A DNA stretch of 64,000 nucleotides from Pseudooceanicola algae. Its GTDB lineage: Bacteria; Pseudomonadota; Alphaproteobacteria; Rhodobacterales; Rhodobacteraceae. Where the stretch lies: the NCBI RefSeq assembly GCF_003590145.2, contig NZ_CP060436.1, forward strand, positions 3,364,501 through 3,428,500, given 5' to 3'. The position numbers and the translations under genes were made by a program. Of this stretch, positions 1 to 8,297 are shown one piece after another; position 1 is the first letter of the stretch, and each line of letters starts with the position of its first letter. The notes beneath the pieces are model-generated. The model was not told where the DNA came from. It ran no database searches and worked only from the letters and a program-made list of their open reading frames with translations.

Positions 1-1
1 A

Positions 2-685
2 CTTGCCTTCACCTACCAGGGTGATGCCTTCGGCAAGCGGGTGAAGCCGCTGGCCGAAAGCGTCGGATCGGACATGCTGCTGGATGCGGATGTGACCAAC
101 GATGCCTCAATGGACGCGGCCTTCGCGATTTTGGCGGAAAAATGGGGCAAGCTCGATTTTCTCGTGCATGCCATCGCCTTTTCCAACAAGGACGAGCTTT
201 CGGGGCGGTTCATCCACACCAGCCGCGAAAACTTCAAGAACTCGCTGGATATCTCCTGCTATTCGCTGATCGACGTGTCGCGCCGTGCGACGCCGCTGAT
301 GACCGATGGTGGGTCGATCATGACCCTGACCTACCAGGGCTCCAACCGCGTGACGCCCTATTACAACGTGATGGGCGTCGCCAAGGCAGCGCTTGAATCC
401 GCTGTGCGCTACCTTGCCAACGATCTCGGGCCCCAGGGGATCCGCGTCAATGCGATCTCTCCCGGACCGATGAAGACCTTGGCCGGCGCGGCCATCGGCG
501 GTGCGCGCAAGACCTTCCGCCAGACCGAGGCCAATTCCCCGATGCGGCGCAACGCGACCCTTGAGGCGATCGGCGGCACGGCGGTCTATCTCGCGTCGGA
601 TGCAGGGGCCTGCACGTCGGGCGAAATCATCCGCGTCGATGGTGGCTATCACGTGCTGGGCATGCCGCAGCCGGAAAACCTCTGA
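2..685 (+). CDS. fabI: Enoyl-[acyl-carrier-protein] reductase (NADH), 5' end missing
   Basis: This is the last 227 codons of an enoyl-ACP reductase, which reduces trans-2-enoyl-ACP in the final step of each fatty-acid elongation round in the cytoplasm. The gene runs off the left edge; the frame is open from base 2 and reads LAFTYQGDAFGKRVKPLAES, typical of the FabI Rossmann fold after the cofactor loop. The active-site set seen in E. coli FabI (Tyr146, Tyr156, Lys163) is matched by Tyr in LTYQG, Tyr in YYNVMGVAK and the Lys ten residues later. The C-terminal GEIIRVDGGYHVLGM is also characteristic. It lies alone on the plus strand and is followed by a hairpin terminator. Family assignment is firm; only the N terminus cannot be described. 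Confidence 0.95.
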   Translation, partial: LAFTYQGDAFGKRVKPLAESVGSDMLLDADVTNDASMDAAFAILAEKWGKLDFLVHAIAFSNKDELSGRFIHTSRENFKNSLDISCYSLIDVSRRATPLMTDGGSIMTLTYQGSNRVTPYYNVMGVAKAALESAVRYLANDLGPQGIRVNAISPGPMKTLAGAAIGGARKTFRQTEANSPMRRNATLEAIGGTAVYLASDAGACTSGEIIRVDGGYHVLGMPQPENL

Positions 686-720
686 AGCCCATAGGTGGCT
701 CTCTCCTCAGCCGGGCCAAC

Positions 721-752
721 GCCTCCGGCGGGGATATTTAAGACAGGGAAAC
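721..752 (+). repeat. Interspersed intergenic element, copy A
   Basis: A 32-base element with core CTCCGGCGGGGATATTT followed by ACAGGGAAAC, just after fabI. The same core recurs in reverse orientation at 886-919 and in copies at 46413-46444, 55176-55233 and 60757-60814. Copies A and B form an inverted pair that could fold around the fabI terminator. Confidence 0.7.
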
Positions 753-756
753 TACG

Positions 757-802
757 AAAAAACGCCCCTCTGACGGTACTGCCGAACAGAAGGGCGTTTC
801 CC
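757..802 (+). terminator. fabI: Hairpin terminator after fabI
   Basis: Arms 760-772 (AAACGCCCCTCTG) and 787-799 (CAGAAGGGCGTTT) pair over 13 bases with one G-U pair, and the right arm ends in TTTC. The left arm starts in an A-run, so it could also stop minus-strand transcripts. Confidence 0.75.
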
Positions 803-885
803 TGTGCGGTCATCGGGATCCCTCCCTGTACCGCGCCGCGATGGTCGCATTTCGAGCTTGACGATAGGTGAATTTCACCCCGTCC

Positions 886-919
886 GTTTCCCTGTTTCAA
901 ATATCCCCCCGCCGGAGGC
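886..919 (-). repeat. Interspersed intergenic element, copy B (inverted relative to copy A)
   Basis: Reads GTTTCCCTG, a short spacer, AAATATCCCCCCGCCGGAGGC on the plus strand, the reverse complement of copy A at 721-752 apart from a few bases. It lies between the fabI terminator and the 3' end of trmB. Confidence 0.7.
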
Positions 920-948
920 GTCGGTCAGCATGCTGACCGAAATCGAGA

Positions 949-1662
949 CTACAGCTTCCGGAACGTCAGGTAGTGGGGCAGGCGGTCTTCGCGCAGAGCT
1001 TTTTGTTCGTAGCGCGTCGAAATCCAGTCGTCCCAGGGGGTCCGCCAGTCGGCAGGGCTTTCGGCAAGCCATTCAAACCCGTGGCGGGGCACCTGTTGCA
1101 GGGCCTGGCGGACATAGTCCGGGATGTCGGTCGCCACGCGGAAGATCGCGCCGGGTTTCAGCACCCGCGCGAGCGGGGCCAGATGTTCGGGCGTCACGAA
1201 GCGGCGACGGTGGTGGCGTTTCTTTGGCCAGGGGTCCGGGTAGAGCAGGAAAGCGCGTGAAACCGAGGCGTCGGGCAGCACATCGAAGACATCGCGCACA
1301 TCGCCCGGATGCACGGCCAGGTTCGACACGCCCGCGTCGCGGATCTTTCCCAGCAACATCGCGACGCCGTTAAGGTAGGGCTCTGCGCCGATGATCGCGA
1401 TCTCGGGGTTGCTGGCGGCCTGGTGCACCAGATGTTCGCCGCCGCCAAAGCCGATCTCCAGCCAGACCGGTCGATCACCAAAACGCGCGACCAGGTCGAG
1501 CGGGGTGCGGTCGGGGTTTTCTTCCCACCCGACTTTGCCGGGGGCCAGGGCGGCGAGGTCTTCCTCAAGGAAGACTTCCTGGGACTTGCGCAACCCCTTG
1601 CCCTTGAAGCGGCCGTAGAAGTTGCGCCATGGGGCGCCGGAGGGATGGGTGTCTTCACTCAT
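949..1662 (-). CDS. trmB: tRNA (guanine-N7-)-methyltransferase
   Basis: A 237-residue SAM-dependent enzyme that methylates G46 in the variable loop of tRNAs. The SAM-binding loop appears as EIGFGGGEHL near residue 70, and the family signature LLYPDPWPKKRHHRRRF near residue 140 carries the Asp and basic residues that bind tRNA. The C-terminal TRYEQKALREDRLPHYLTF is also typical of TrmB. Length is normal for alphaproteobacteria. It lies 138 bases downstream of metK on the same strand, with a metK terminator between them, so it may have its own promoter. Being next to the SAM synthetase gene fits its use of SAM but is probably a positional habit of this order. Confidence 0.95.
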   Translation of the reverse strand: MSEDTHPSGAPWRNFYGRFKGKGLRKSQEVFLEEDLAALAPGKVGWEENPDRTPLDLVARFGDRPVWLEIGFGGGEHLVHQAASNPEIAIIGAEPYLNGVAMLLGKIRDAGVSNLAVHPGDVRDVFDVLPDASVSRAFLLYPDPWPKKRHHRRRFVTPEHLAPLARVLKPGAIFRVATDIPDYVRQALQQVPRHGFEWLAESPADWRTPWDDWISTRYEQKALREDRLPHYLTFRKL

Positions 1663-1740
1663 AGCCGCCCTTTAAACGGGGCGCAGGCGCGGATCAACCG
1701 GGCATTTGGAGGTCTCCGGCTGCCCCCGGTTCGTCTTCGC

Positions 1741-1779
1741 TGAAAATGAAGGCCCCGCAGGAGGGATCCTGCAGGGCCT
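1741..1779 (-). terminator. metK: Hairpin terminator after metK
   Basis: On the minus strand AGGCCC pairs with GGGCCT (plus-strand arms 1750-1755 and 1774-1779), with an inner GCAGGA/TCCTGC stem, followed by TTCATTTTC as a weak U-tract. It separates metK from trmB. Confidence 0.65.
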
Positions 1780-1800
1780 GGTCATGTTTCGTCTTGGCCC

Positions 1801-2982
1801 TCAGCAGGCTTTCTTCAGCGCTTCGATCAGGTCGGTCATTTCCCAGGAAAAACCGCCGTCCGCATCGGGTTCGCGCCCGAAATGGCCGTAGGCGGCCGTG
1901 CGCTGGTAGATCGGCTTGTTCAGCTCGAGATGCTCGCGGATGCCGCGCGGGGTCAGATCCATGACCTTGGCGACGGCGGCTTCGATGACGCTTTCGTCGA
2001 CTTCGCCGGTGCCATAGGTCTCGGCATAGATCGACAGCGGTTTCGAGATGCCGATCGCATAAGACAGCTGAATCGTGCATTTCTTGGCCATGCCGGCCGC
2101 GACCACGTTCTTGGCCAGATAGCGCGCGGCATAGGCGGCCGAACGGTCAACCTTGGTCGGGTCCTTGCCGGAAAATGCGCCGCCACCGTGGGGCGCTGCG
2201 CCGCCATAGGTGTCGACAATGATCTTGCGCCCGGTCAGCCCCGCGTCGCCATCGGGCCCGCCGATGACGAACTTGCCGGTTGGATTCACCCACCATTCGG
2301 TTGCATCCGTCAGCCAGCCATCGGGCATGACTTCGCGGATATAGGGTTCGACGATGGCGCGGATATCGGCGCTGCTCTGGTTTTCGTCGGCGTGTTGGGT
2401 CGACAGCACCAGTTGCGTGACCTCGACCGGCACGCCGTTTTCATAACGCAGCGACAGCTGGCTTTTCGCATCCGGGCGCAGGGTAGGTTCCTCGCCGGAT
2501 TTGCGCGCTTCGGCCAGCCGCTTGAGAATGCCATGGGCGTAGTGGATCGGCGCCGGCATCAGCTGTTCGGTTTCATCCGTGGCATAGCCGAACATGATGC
2601 CCTGATCGCCCGCGCCTTCGTCCTTGTCGTTGGAGGCATTCACCCCCTGGGCGATATGGGCGGATTGTTCGTGCAACAGGTTGGTGACCTTGCAGGTGTT
2701 CCAGTGGAACTTGTCCTGTTCATAGCCGATGTCCTTGATGCACTCGCGGGCAATCGTCTCGATCTTGTCCATGTACTGGCTGAGTTTCTGCTGGTCGGCC
2801 AGGCCGACCTCTCCTCCGATCACCACGTGGTTGGTGGTGGCGAAGGTCTCGCAGGCGACGCGGGCCTCGGGTTCTTCGGCGATCAGCGCGTCCAGCACCG
2901 CATCGGAAATTCGGTCGCAAACCTTATCGGGATGGCCCTCTGAAACGGATTCAGAAGTGAAAATATAGTTCTGTCGTGTCAT
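1801..2982 (-). CDS. metK: S-adenosylmethionine synthetase
   Basis: A 393-residue enzyme that makes SAM from methionine and ATP. The N terminus has the family start [13 protein letters not shown], where His and Lys belong to the active site. [12 protein letters not shown] near residue 125 is the ATP-binding signature, and [19 protein letters not shown] near residue 260 is the phosphate-binding loop. Length matches the bacterial MetK family. The gene starts 66 bases after the stop of lnt, and that gap is filled by a SAM/SAH riboswitch whose 3' strand contains the ribosome-binding GGAG, so translation should fall when SAM is plentiful. Confidence 0.97.
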   Translation of the reverse strand: MTRQNYIFTSESVSEGHPDKVCDRISDAVLDALIAEEPEARVACETFATTNHVVIGGEVGLADQQKLSQYMDKIETIARECIKDIGYEQDKFHWNTCKVTNLLHEQSAHIAQGVNASNDKDEGAGDQGIMFGYATDETEQLMPAPIHYAHGILKRLAEARKSGEEPTLRPDAKSQLSLRYENGVPVEVTQLVLSTQHADENQSSADIRAIVEPYIREVMPDGWLTDATEWWVNPTGKFVIGGPDGDAGLTGRKIIVDTYGGAAPHGGGAFSGKDPTKVDRSAAYAARYLAKNVVAAGMAKKCTIQLSYAIGISKPLSIYAETYGTGEVDESVIEAAVAKVMDLTPRGIREHLELNKPIYQRTAAYGHFGREPDADGGFSWEMTDLIEALKKAC

Positions 2983-2989
2983 TTGAAAG

Positions 2990-3033
2990 TGCTCCGGTAT
3001 TACTAACCTGCCCCGTCAGGAAGCCGTTGGGGC
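2990..3033 (-). ncRNA. SAM/SAH riboswitch upstream of metK
   Basis: Read on the minus strand, the lnt-metK gap contains GCCCC, then AACGGCUUCCUGACG, then GGGGC, an 11-base linker and ACCGGAGCA. This matches the SAM/SAH-binding RNA class (Rfam RF01727, as I remember it) known from Rhodobacterales metK leaders: a short P1 stem (GCCCC with GGGGC) whose loop pairs with downstream bases as an H-type pseudoknot, with the Shine-Dalgarno in the last strand. The GGAG at 2992-2995 ends 9 bases before the metK ATG. Seen: conserved core, stem and position. Known: the class binds SAM and SAH and blocks translation. Inferred: the same role here. Confidence 0.88.
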
Positions 3034-3048
3034 GGCGGATAATCCTCG

Positions 3049-4638
3049 TTACGACTGCCCGCCGATATGGTCAATCGCTTTATGGGATGCGGGTGTATGC
3101 CGGGTTAACCTTGCCCGGATCGCGAAGATAAACGCCACAAATGCCAGCAGCAGGGCCGGCAGGTCGCCGAAACGGGCGTAGGGCGTGGTCGCGAGGGGCG
3201 GCGGCAACACGACATCCAGATAGCCGTCGACGCCAAGCGGCAGGCTGTCCAGTACCTTGCCATCCGCCGCAATCAAGGCTGAAACCCCGGTATTGGCGAC
3301 GCGGATCATCGGCAGCCCCTGTTCGGCGGCGCGCAGCCGTGCCTGTGCAAGATGCTGATAAGGTCCGGAAAATGTGCCGAACCAGCCATCATTGGTGATC
3401 TGCAGCAGGAAATCGGGCCGTCGGGGTGCGTCGCGGATGTCTTCGGGAAAGACCGCTTCGTAGCAGATCAGCGGCAGGGCCGCGCCGACGCCGGGAATAT
3501 CCAGCACCTGGGGGCCGGGGCCGGGCGTATAACCGCCCCCGAATTGCGCCGCCAGTGCGCCAAGTCCAAAGCGGCCCAGCAGGGTATCGAAGGGCAGGTA
3601 TTCCCCGAAGGGCACCAGATGGTGCTTGTCGTAGATATCGGCAATCCTTGCGTCCGATCCGATGACCGCGAGAGAGTTGAAGTATCGTCGGCGCGGGTCG
3701 CTGTGTTGCAACCCGACGGCCAAGGGCACCCCGAGAGAGGCCTCTGACAGGACCTGCGGCAGGCTTGGGTTCGTATCCAGCAGATAGGGCACGGCGGTTT
3801 CGGGCCAGACGACAAGGTCGGGGCGGGCAGGGCCGTCAGGGCCGTTTCCGGGGGCGCCGGAGTAGTCCAGAAGACGATTGAAATACATTACCGACTTCTC
3901 GGGGTCCCATTTGTCGCGTTGCGCGGCATTGGGTTGAACCAGCCGGATGATCGGCGCGTCCGGGCCGGCGGGCAGGGCGAGAGCAACGAACCGGGCGGGC
4001 AGCAGCAGCATGGCGGCGAGCAGCACCGCCCCGGTCAGTCCCGGCACAAGGGCGCCGCGGCGTGTCGCTCCGGTCAGGCTGGCGATGACCATGCCCAGGC
4101 TGGCGGCAGGCAGCAGCAACGCCAGGCTAAGCGCATGGGCCCCGCCGATGGCTGCCAGCGGCAAGGCCGGGCTGGAGATCAGGCCATGGCCGATCAGGGC
4201 CCAGGGGAATCCGGTGAAGATCACGCCGCGCAGCGCTTCGGCCAGGGTCAGGGTGGCGGCAAAGGCCAGCGCCGGACGCCAGCGCCCCACCGGGGCGGCC
4301 CATTTCGCTGTGCCAAGCGCCAGGCCCCAGAACAGCGCCAGCCCGGCTGCCATCAGGATCAACGCAAAGGGCGCCATCCAGCCATGCCGGGCGATATCGA
4401 CCAGAAAGGGCTCGACGATCCAGCTGAGCGCCGCGCCGAAATATCCAACGCCGAAACACCAGCCAAGCCGCGCGGCGGACTTTGGCGAGGGCGCGCGCAG
4501 CAGTGCGGCGAACAGCAAGGCAAAACCGATCAGGGGCAGGGGCCAGAGCGATACGGGCGCCTGCCCGCCAGCTGCCAGCCCCCCGGCCGCAAGCGGCCAG
4601 AGAGCATTCAGCCAGCGGGCTTTCCTGTCCTCACGCAC
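3049..4638 (-). CDS. lnt: Apolipoprotein N-acyltransferase
   Basis: A 529-residue inner-membrane enzyme that adds the third acyl chain to the N-terminal Cys of lipoproteins. The first 220 residues are a series of hydrophobic helices; the rest is a nitrilase-like periplasmic domain. The Glu-Lys-Cys triad is visible as WPETAVPY (near 279), YDKHHLVPFGEYLPF (near 340) and LICYEAVFPE (near 391). The start is a GTG with no clear ribosome-binding site, 8 bases past the corC stop, which suggests translational coupling. It belongs to the minus-strand run phoH-ybeY-corC-lnt. Several lipoprotein candidates at 18.9 and 19.8 kb would be substrates. Confidence 0.95.
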   Translation of the reverse strand: MREDRKARWLNALWPLAAGGLAAGGQAPVSLWPLPLIGFALLFAALLRAPSPKSAARLGWCFGVGYFGAALSWIVEPFLVDIARHGWMAPFALILMAAGLALFWGLALGTAKWAAPVGRWRPALAFAATLTLAEALRGVIFTGFPWALIGHGLISSPALPLAAIGGAHALSLALLLPAASLGMVIASLTGATRRGALVPGLTGAVLLAAMLLLPARFVALALPAGPDAPIIRLVQPNAAQRDKWDPEKSVMYFNRLLDYSGAPGNGPDGPARPDLVVWPETAVPYLLDTNPSLPQVLSEASLGVPLAVGLQHSDPRRRYFNSLAVIGSDARIADIYDKHHLVPFGEYLPFDTLLGRFGLGALAAQFGGGYTPGPGPQVLDIPGVGAALPLICYEAVFPEDIRDAPRRPDFLLQITNDGWFGTFSGPYQHLAQARLRAAEQGLPMIRVANTGVSALIAADGKVLDSLPLGVDGYLDVVLPPPLATTPYARFGDLPALLLAFVAFIFAIRARLTRHTPASHKAIDHIGGQS

Positions 4639-4646
4639 GGAGGCCG

Positions 4647-5789
4647 TCAGCCGTTTTCGCCGAGGGGAACATGGGTGTTCAGTCGCACACGCAGCTTCTT
4701 GATGCGGCGCGGGTCGGCCTCGACCACTTCGAATTCATGGCCTTCGGGGTGTTCCACGACCTCTCCGCGTGCCGGGACGCGGCCCGACAGCATGAAGACC
4801 AGTCCGCCGAGGGTGTCGATCTCTTCTTCGTCGACCGCATCGACATCGGTCAGGGAGGTGCCGATTTCTGCCTCGAAATCCTCGAGTGGGGCCTTGGCCA
4901 GCGCGAGGTAGCTGCCCGAGGCTTCGCGGGACCACATGGCGTCTTCGTCGACGTCGTGTTCATCCTCGATCTCGCCGATGACCTGCTCGATCAGGTCTTC
5001 GATCGTGACCAGCCCGTCTACGCCGCCGTATTCATCGATCACCAGTGCCATGTGCCGGCGTTCGCTTTGCATTTTCTGCAGCAGCACACCTATGGGCATC
5101 GAGGGCGGCACGAACAGCAGCGGGCGCAACAGCGCCTTCAGACTGAAGCGGGTCATCCCGTTCCAGCCGTGCTTCAGAGCGAAATCCTTGAGGTGGACCA
5201 TGCCGGTCGGGCTGTCGAGCGTGCCCTGGTAGACCGGCAGACGCGTCATGCCGCTTTCACGGAAGATCGCCACCAGGTCGGGCTGGTTGATGGTCGAGGG
5301 CACGGCCACGATTTCCGCCTTGGGAATCGCGACGTCTTCCACCCGCATCTCGCGCAGGTTCAGCAGCGAATGCCGCCGCCGTTCCTCCTGGCTTTGCCGG
5401 GGCGTGTCCTGATTGGCATAGGGAGAGTCGTCTTCGGGTGTGCCGCCGAAACCCAGCCAGCGCTTCAGGAAGCCGGGACGCTGGGGCGCATCCGGTCCGT
5501 CGGGGTCATTGGCTGCCATTTCGAAATGCAATCCTGCATGAGAGGCGCCATTGGTACGCTCCGTTTCGTCGGAGGTCCCGGAGTGAAGGCCGTGGCCCTC
5601 GTGGCCGAGGCGGCCAGCATCTCCTGACTCTGCATCCAGGCCGGTGTCGTCACCAAAGCCGGATCGCGCGGCGTCGTCGAATTTCACGACAGATCCGCCG
5701 ATCTGCGCCCCGCTTATAGACGCGGGGTCTGGGTCCATTGAACGCGCGCCCTGCGCCGCGTTAGGAGACCCGTCTGTACTATCGCCCAT
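4647..5789 (-). CDS. corC: CorC/hemolysin-C family CBS-domain protein
   Basis: A 380-residue cytosolic protein of the CorC/YbeX family, linked to magnesium/cobalt efflux and, in many bacteria, ribosome or membrane homeostasis. Two CBS domains span roughly residues 155-275 (AIPKAEIVAVP... and VLLQKMQSERRHMALVIDEYGGVDGLVTIEDLIEQVIGEIEDE), followed by a CorC_HlyC domain ending near 370. The start at 5789 has a GGAAAGG ribosome-binding site. The first 90 residues are a Gly/Asp/His-rich tail absent from typical ~295-residue homologues; an in-frame ATG at 5519 gives a standard-length protein but has no ribosome-binding site. It sits between ybeY and lnt, the usual order. Confidence 0.9.
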   Translation of the reverse strand: MGDSTDGSPNAAQGARSMDPDPASISGAQIGGSVVKFDDAARSGFGDDTGLDAESGDAGRLGHEGHGLHSGTSDETERTNGASHAGLHFEMAANDPDGPDAPQRPGFLKRWLGFGGTPEDDSPYANQDTPRQSQEERRRHSLLNLREMRVEDVAIPKAEIVAVPSTINQPDLVAIFRESGMTRLPVYQGTLDSPTGMVHLKDFALKHGWNGMTRFSLKALLRPLLFVPPSMPIGVLLQKMQSERRHMALVIDEYGGVDGLVTIEDLIEQVIGEIEDEHDVDEDAMWSREASGSYLALAKAPLEDFEAEIGTSLTDVDAVDEEEIDTLGGLVFMLSGRVPARGEVVEHPEGHEFEVVEADPRRIKKLRVRLNTHVPLGENG

Positions 5790-5814
5790 CTTACCTTTCC
5801 ATCAAACAGCCGGA

Positions 5815-6333
5815 TCAAGTTCCGGGTATTTGATTATATGGGTCAGGAATGCCCAGTTTGCCAAGTATTTCCACCTCGATTTCTTCCATCAGCTCCGCAT
5901 CTCCGTCGCGGATGTGGTCATAGCCCAGAAGATGAAGGATTCCGTGCACCACAAGATGGCTGACGTGATCGGCGAAAGGCAGCCGGGCGGACTCGGCTTC
6001 GCGTGTGCAGGTGTCGAAGGAAATCGCGATATCGCCCAATTCCACCGGGCCGGGAAAATCGGGGGGCGAGGGCGCATGGGGGCGCGCGCCTTCATCTTCC
6101 GGGGCCAGATCCTCGGCCGGCCAGGAAAGCACATTGGTGGGCGTGGGCTTGTCGCGGAATTCGGTGTTCAACTCGGCGATGCGCGCGTCGTCGCAGCCCA
6201 TCACGCAGATCTCGAACCCATCGGGGTCAAGCGAGAGGTGGGCAAGCGTGGCCAGCCCGGCGGTTTCGGCCAGGGTGTCCAGGTCGATGTCCTGCCAGCG
6301 GTCATCTTCGTATAGGCAATCTATCAGTGTCAT
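5815..6333 (-). CDS. ybeY: Endoribonuclease YbeY (rRNA maturation and quality control)
   Basis: A 172-residue UPF0054 metalloprotein needed for 16S rRNA 3' maturation and 70S quality control. The zinc motif H-x3-H-x5-H is seen as HLVVHGILHLLGYDH around residues 126-140. The N-terminal half holds the conserved LSLDPDGFEICVMGCDD and NVLSWPAEDL segments. It is 25 bases upstream of corC and downstream of phoH on the same strand, the standard proteobacterial arrangement. Confidence 0.95.
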   Translation of the reverse strand: MTLIDCLYEDDRWQDIDLDTLAETAGLATLAHLSLDPDGFEICVMGCDDARIAELNTEFRDKPTPTNVLSWPAEDLAPEDEGARPHAPSPPDFPGPVELGDIAISFDTCTREAESARLPFADHVSHLVVHGILHLLGYDHIRDGDAELMEEIEVEILGKLGIPDPYNQIPGT

Positions 6334-6379
6334 GGCGCCGCCATAGCATCATGGACAGCGGCGCGCCATCGACCGAATT

Positions 6380-6400
6380 GCCGCCCCGCGATGGGGCGGC
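6380..6400. other. Short GC-rich hairpin between phoH and ybeY
   Basis: GCCGCCCC and GGGGCGGC form a perfect 8-bp stem with a 5-base loop (GCGAT). There is no T-run on either side, so it may be a processing or pause site rather than a full terminator. Confidence 0.45.
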
Positions 6401-6463
6401 AAGGCGCGGAAATTGGCCTTTCGCCGGCCCGTCGTGAGGCTCGTCGCGAGGCCCGTCGCGCGG

Positions 6464-7510
6464 TCAGGCTTCGTCAGCCTCGTAGGCCTCGATGATCTTG
6501 GCGACCAGCGGGTGACGCACGACATCCTTCGACGTGAAGTAGTTGAAGGTGATGTCGCCGATCTGGCCAAGCAGCCGTTCGGCATCCTGAAGACCCGATT
6601 GCACGCCACGCGGCAGGTCGACCTGGGTGCGGTCGCCGGTGATGACCATGCGGGAGCCTTCGCCCAGACGGGTCAGGAACATCTTCATCTGCATCGAAGT
6701 CGCGTTCTGCGCCTCGTCCAGCACCACGTAGGCATTGGCCAGCGTTCGCCCGCGCATGAAGGCCAGCGGCGCGATCTCGATCCGCTTTTCCTCAAGCAGC
6801 TTGGCCAGTTGCTTGGCCGGAAGGAAATCGTTCAGCGCGTCGTAGAGCGGTTGCATGTAGGGATCGACCTTGTCCTTCATGTCGCCGGGCAGGTAGCCAA
6901 GCTTTTCGCCGGCTTCGACGGCGGGGCGGGACAGGATGATCTTGTCGACATGGCCTTCGATGAACATCGACACGCCCACGGCCACGGCAAGATAGGTCTT
7001 GCCGGTCCCCGCCGGGCCAATGCCGAAGCCCAGTTCATGGGCAAAGAGGTTCTGCACATAGGCCTTCTGCGCGGCGGTGCGCGGTTCGACCATCTTCTTG
7101 CGGGTCTTGATCTCGACCGCGCCGCCGCGGAACATTTCCAGCTGATCGCCAAGCGGCTTGGGCGGGGTCTTGGCACCGTCGCCTTTGCCGTTCATGCGCA
7201 GTTCGCGGTCGATATCGGCGCTGCCGACCTCGCGCCCCGCTTCCAGCCGGGCATAGAGCGCGCGCAGCACGTCGATCGTCTCCTTGGCGGCCTCCGCGCT
7301 GCCGATGGCAACAAGGTAATTGCCCCTCCGCAGGATCTGGGTGCCAAGCTTGCCCTCCAGTTCTGACAGATTGCGGTCATGTTCGCCGCACAGCTCTATC
7401 AGCAGGAAGTTGTCGGGAAATTCGACGGCAGCTTCGGCAAGTTGAGTGTCATCCGGTTGCGGGGGCAGAAGGCTTGTGGCCAAGAAGGACTCCTTCATCA
7501 ATAGGGTCAT
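6464..7510 (-). CDS. phoH: PhoH-like ATPase (PhoL/YbeZ)
   Basis: A 348-residue P-loop protein of the PhoH family. The Walker A motif GPAGTGKTY is near residue 166, after an N-terminal KH-like region of about 120 residues. The Walker B region is seen as AYVVLDEAQNATSMQMKMFLTR, followed by MVITGDRTQVDLPRG. PhoH proteins are RNA-linked NTPases that often act beside YbeY. It is the first gene of the minus-strand phoH-ybeY-corC-lnt run and opens into a 457-base divergent intergenic region. Confidence 0.92.
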   Translation of the reverse strand: MTLLMKESFLATSLLPPQPDDTQLAEAAVEFPDNFLLIELCGEHDRNLSELEGKLGTQILRRGNYLVAIGSAEAAKETIDVLRALYARLEAGREVGSADIDRELRMNGKGDGAKTPPKPLGDQLEMFRGGAVEIKTRKKMVEPRTAAQKAYVQNLFAHELGFGIGPAGTGKTYLAVAVGVSMFIEGHVDKIILSRPAVEAGEKLGYLPGDMKDKVDPYMQPLYDALNDFLPAKQLAKLLEEKRIEIAPLAFMRGRTLANAYVVLDEAQNATSMQMKMFLTRLGEGSRMVITGDRTQVDLPRGVQSGLQDAERLLGQIGDITFNYFTSKDVVRHPLVAKIIEAYEADEA

Positions 7511-7967
7511 GGCGGGGCATGGCAGGGGCCATTTGCCGCCCTGAGGTCAGCGTGGCAGGGCGCGAAGGTTCCGGCAAGACAAGAATGACCTGAAACCCTG
7601 AAATCCCGCTGCGATGCCCTGACGACAGCCTCGGGCGGCCAGTTCCCGCCGTTCTGGCCGAGGGCTTTCGGGCTCCGACAAGCACGAGAGGGCGCTTGGA
7701 GGGGAGCAAAACAAGGTAAACACGCCGGGTCCCGGGAAATTGACCATAAAAGCAGAAAAACGCGGTGATGCTGTTTCGGGCCATTGACGCTGCGGCTTGG
7801 CCGGCAAATATTGCGCCCAGACGATTAAGAGAGCGTGAATCGCACTCTCCGCTTCATCCGGGACCGCAAAGCGGCTTTCGAAGCGGATGTCTTTCAGTAA
7901 ATGCAATGGATTGCCGGTTCGGCGCTGCCTTTGGGTGGCCTGACGGCTGGCATCAAGAGGATAAAAG
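7511..7967. other. Intergenic region between divergent phoH and an exported protein gene
   Basis: No open frame here has convincing family content. It should hold promoters for both flanking genes. The only motif I can point to is TTGACG at 7784-7789 and AATATT at 7807-7812, 17 bases apart, a weak sigma-70-like candidate about 155 bases upstream of the plus-strand gene. Confidence 0.35.
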
Positions 7968-8288
7968 ATGATCTATAATATTCTTCGGGCCGCTGCTGCG
8001 GCTGGCCTTGTTGCGCTTTGCGCAGGCCCTGTCCTGGCCGAACAGCCTTCCGACGATGCCACGGCGCAAGGGGTGGTCAAGGTGTCCTGTTTCCGCGGGC
8101 CGTTCACGGCGGTGATCTGGGATCACCCAAACGAATCCTTCGTCGACACGCTGATGGATATCGGTTTTTCTCATGATCGGGCCGTCGAGATCGGCGAACG
8201 GGTGTGCCGCGATGAACGGATTGTGGATCACCACGATCAGATCGTTGCACGCACGCGCGAGTTGATCGCAAGCACGCCACGCAACTAG
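7968..8288 (+). CDS. Small exported protein, unknown function
   Basis: A 106-residue protein with a clear Sec signal peptide: MIYNILRAAAAAGLVALCAG followed by a PVLAE cleavage region near residue 25. The mature part, about 80 residues, contains two Cys (VSCFRGPF and GERVCRDERI) that could form a disulfide in the periplasm, and the motif VIWDHPNESFVDTLMDIGF. An AAGAGGATAAAAG ribosome-binding region precedes the ATG. It is convergent with miaB, 9 bases away. I do not recognise a named family. Confidence 0.75.
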   Translation: MIYNILRAAAAAGLVALCAGPVLAEQPSDDATAQGVVKVSCFRGPFTAVIWDHPNESFVDTLMDIGFSHDRAVEIGERVCRDERIVDHHDQIVARTRELIASTPRN

Positions 8289-8297
8289 GTCGCTGGC

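Noticed and set aside
7547-7906. A 119-codon minus-strand frame in the phoH upstream gap
   Set aside because: No ribosome-binding site, no recognisable pattern and odd Ser/Arg/Pro composition; treated as non-coding.
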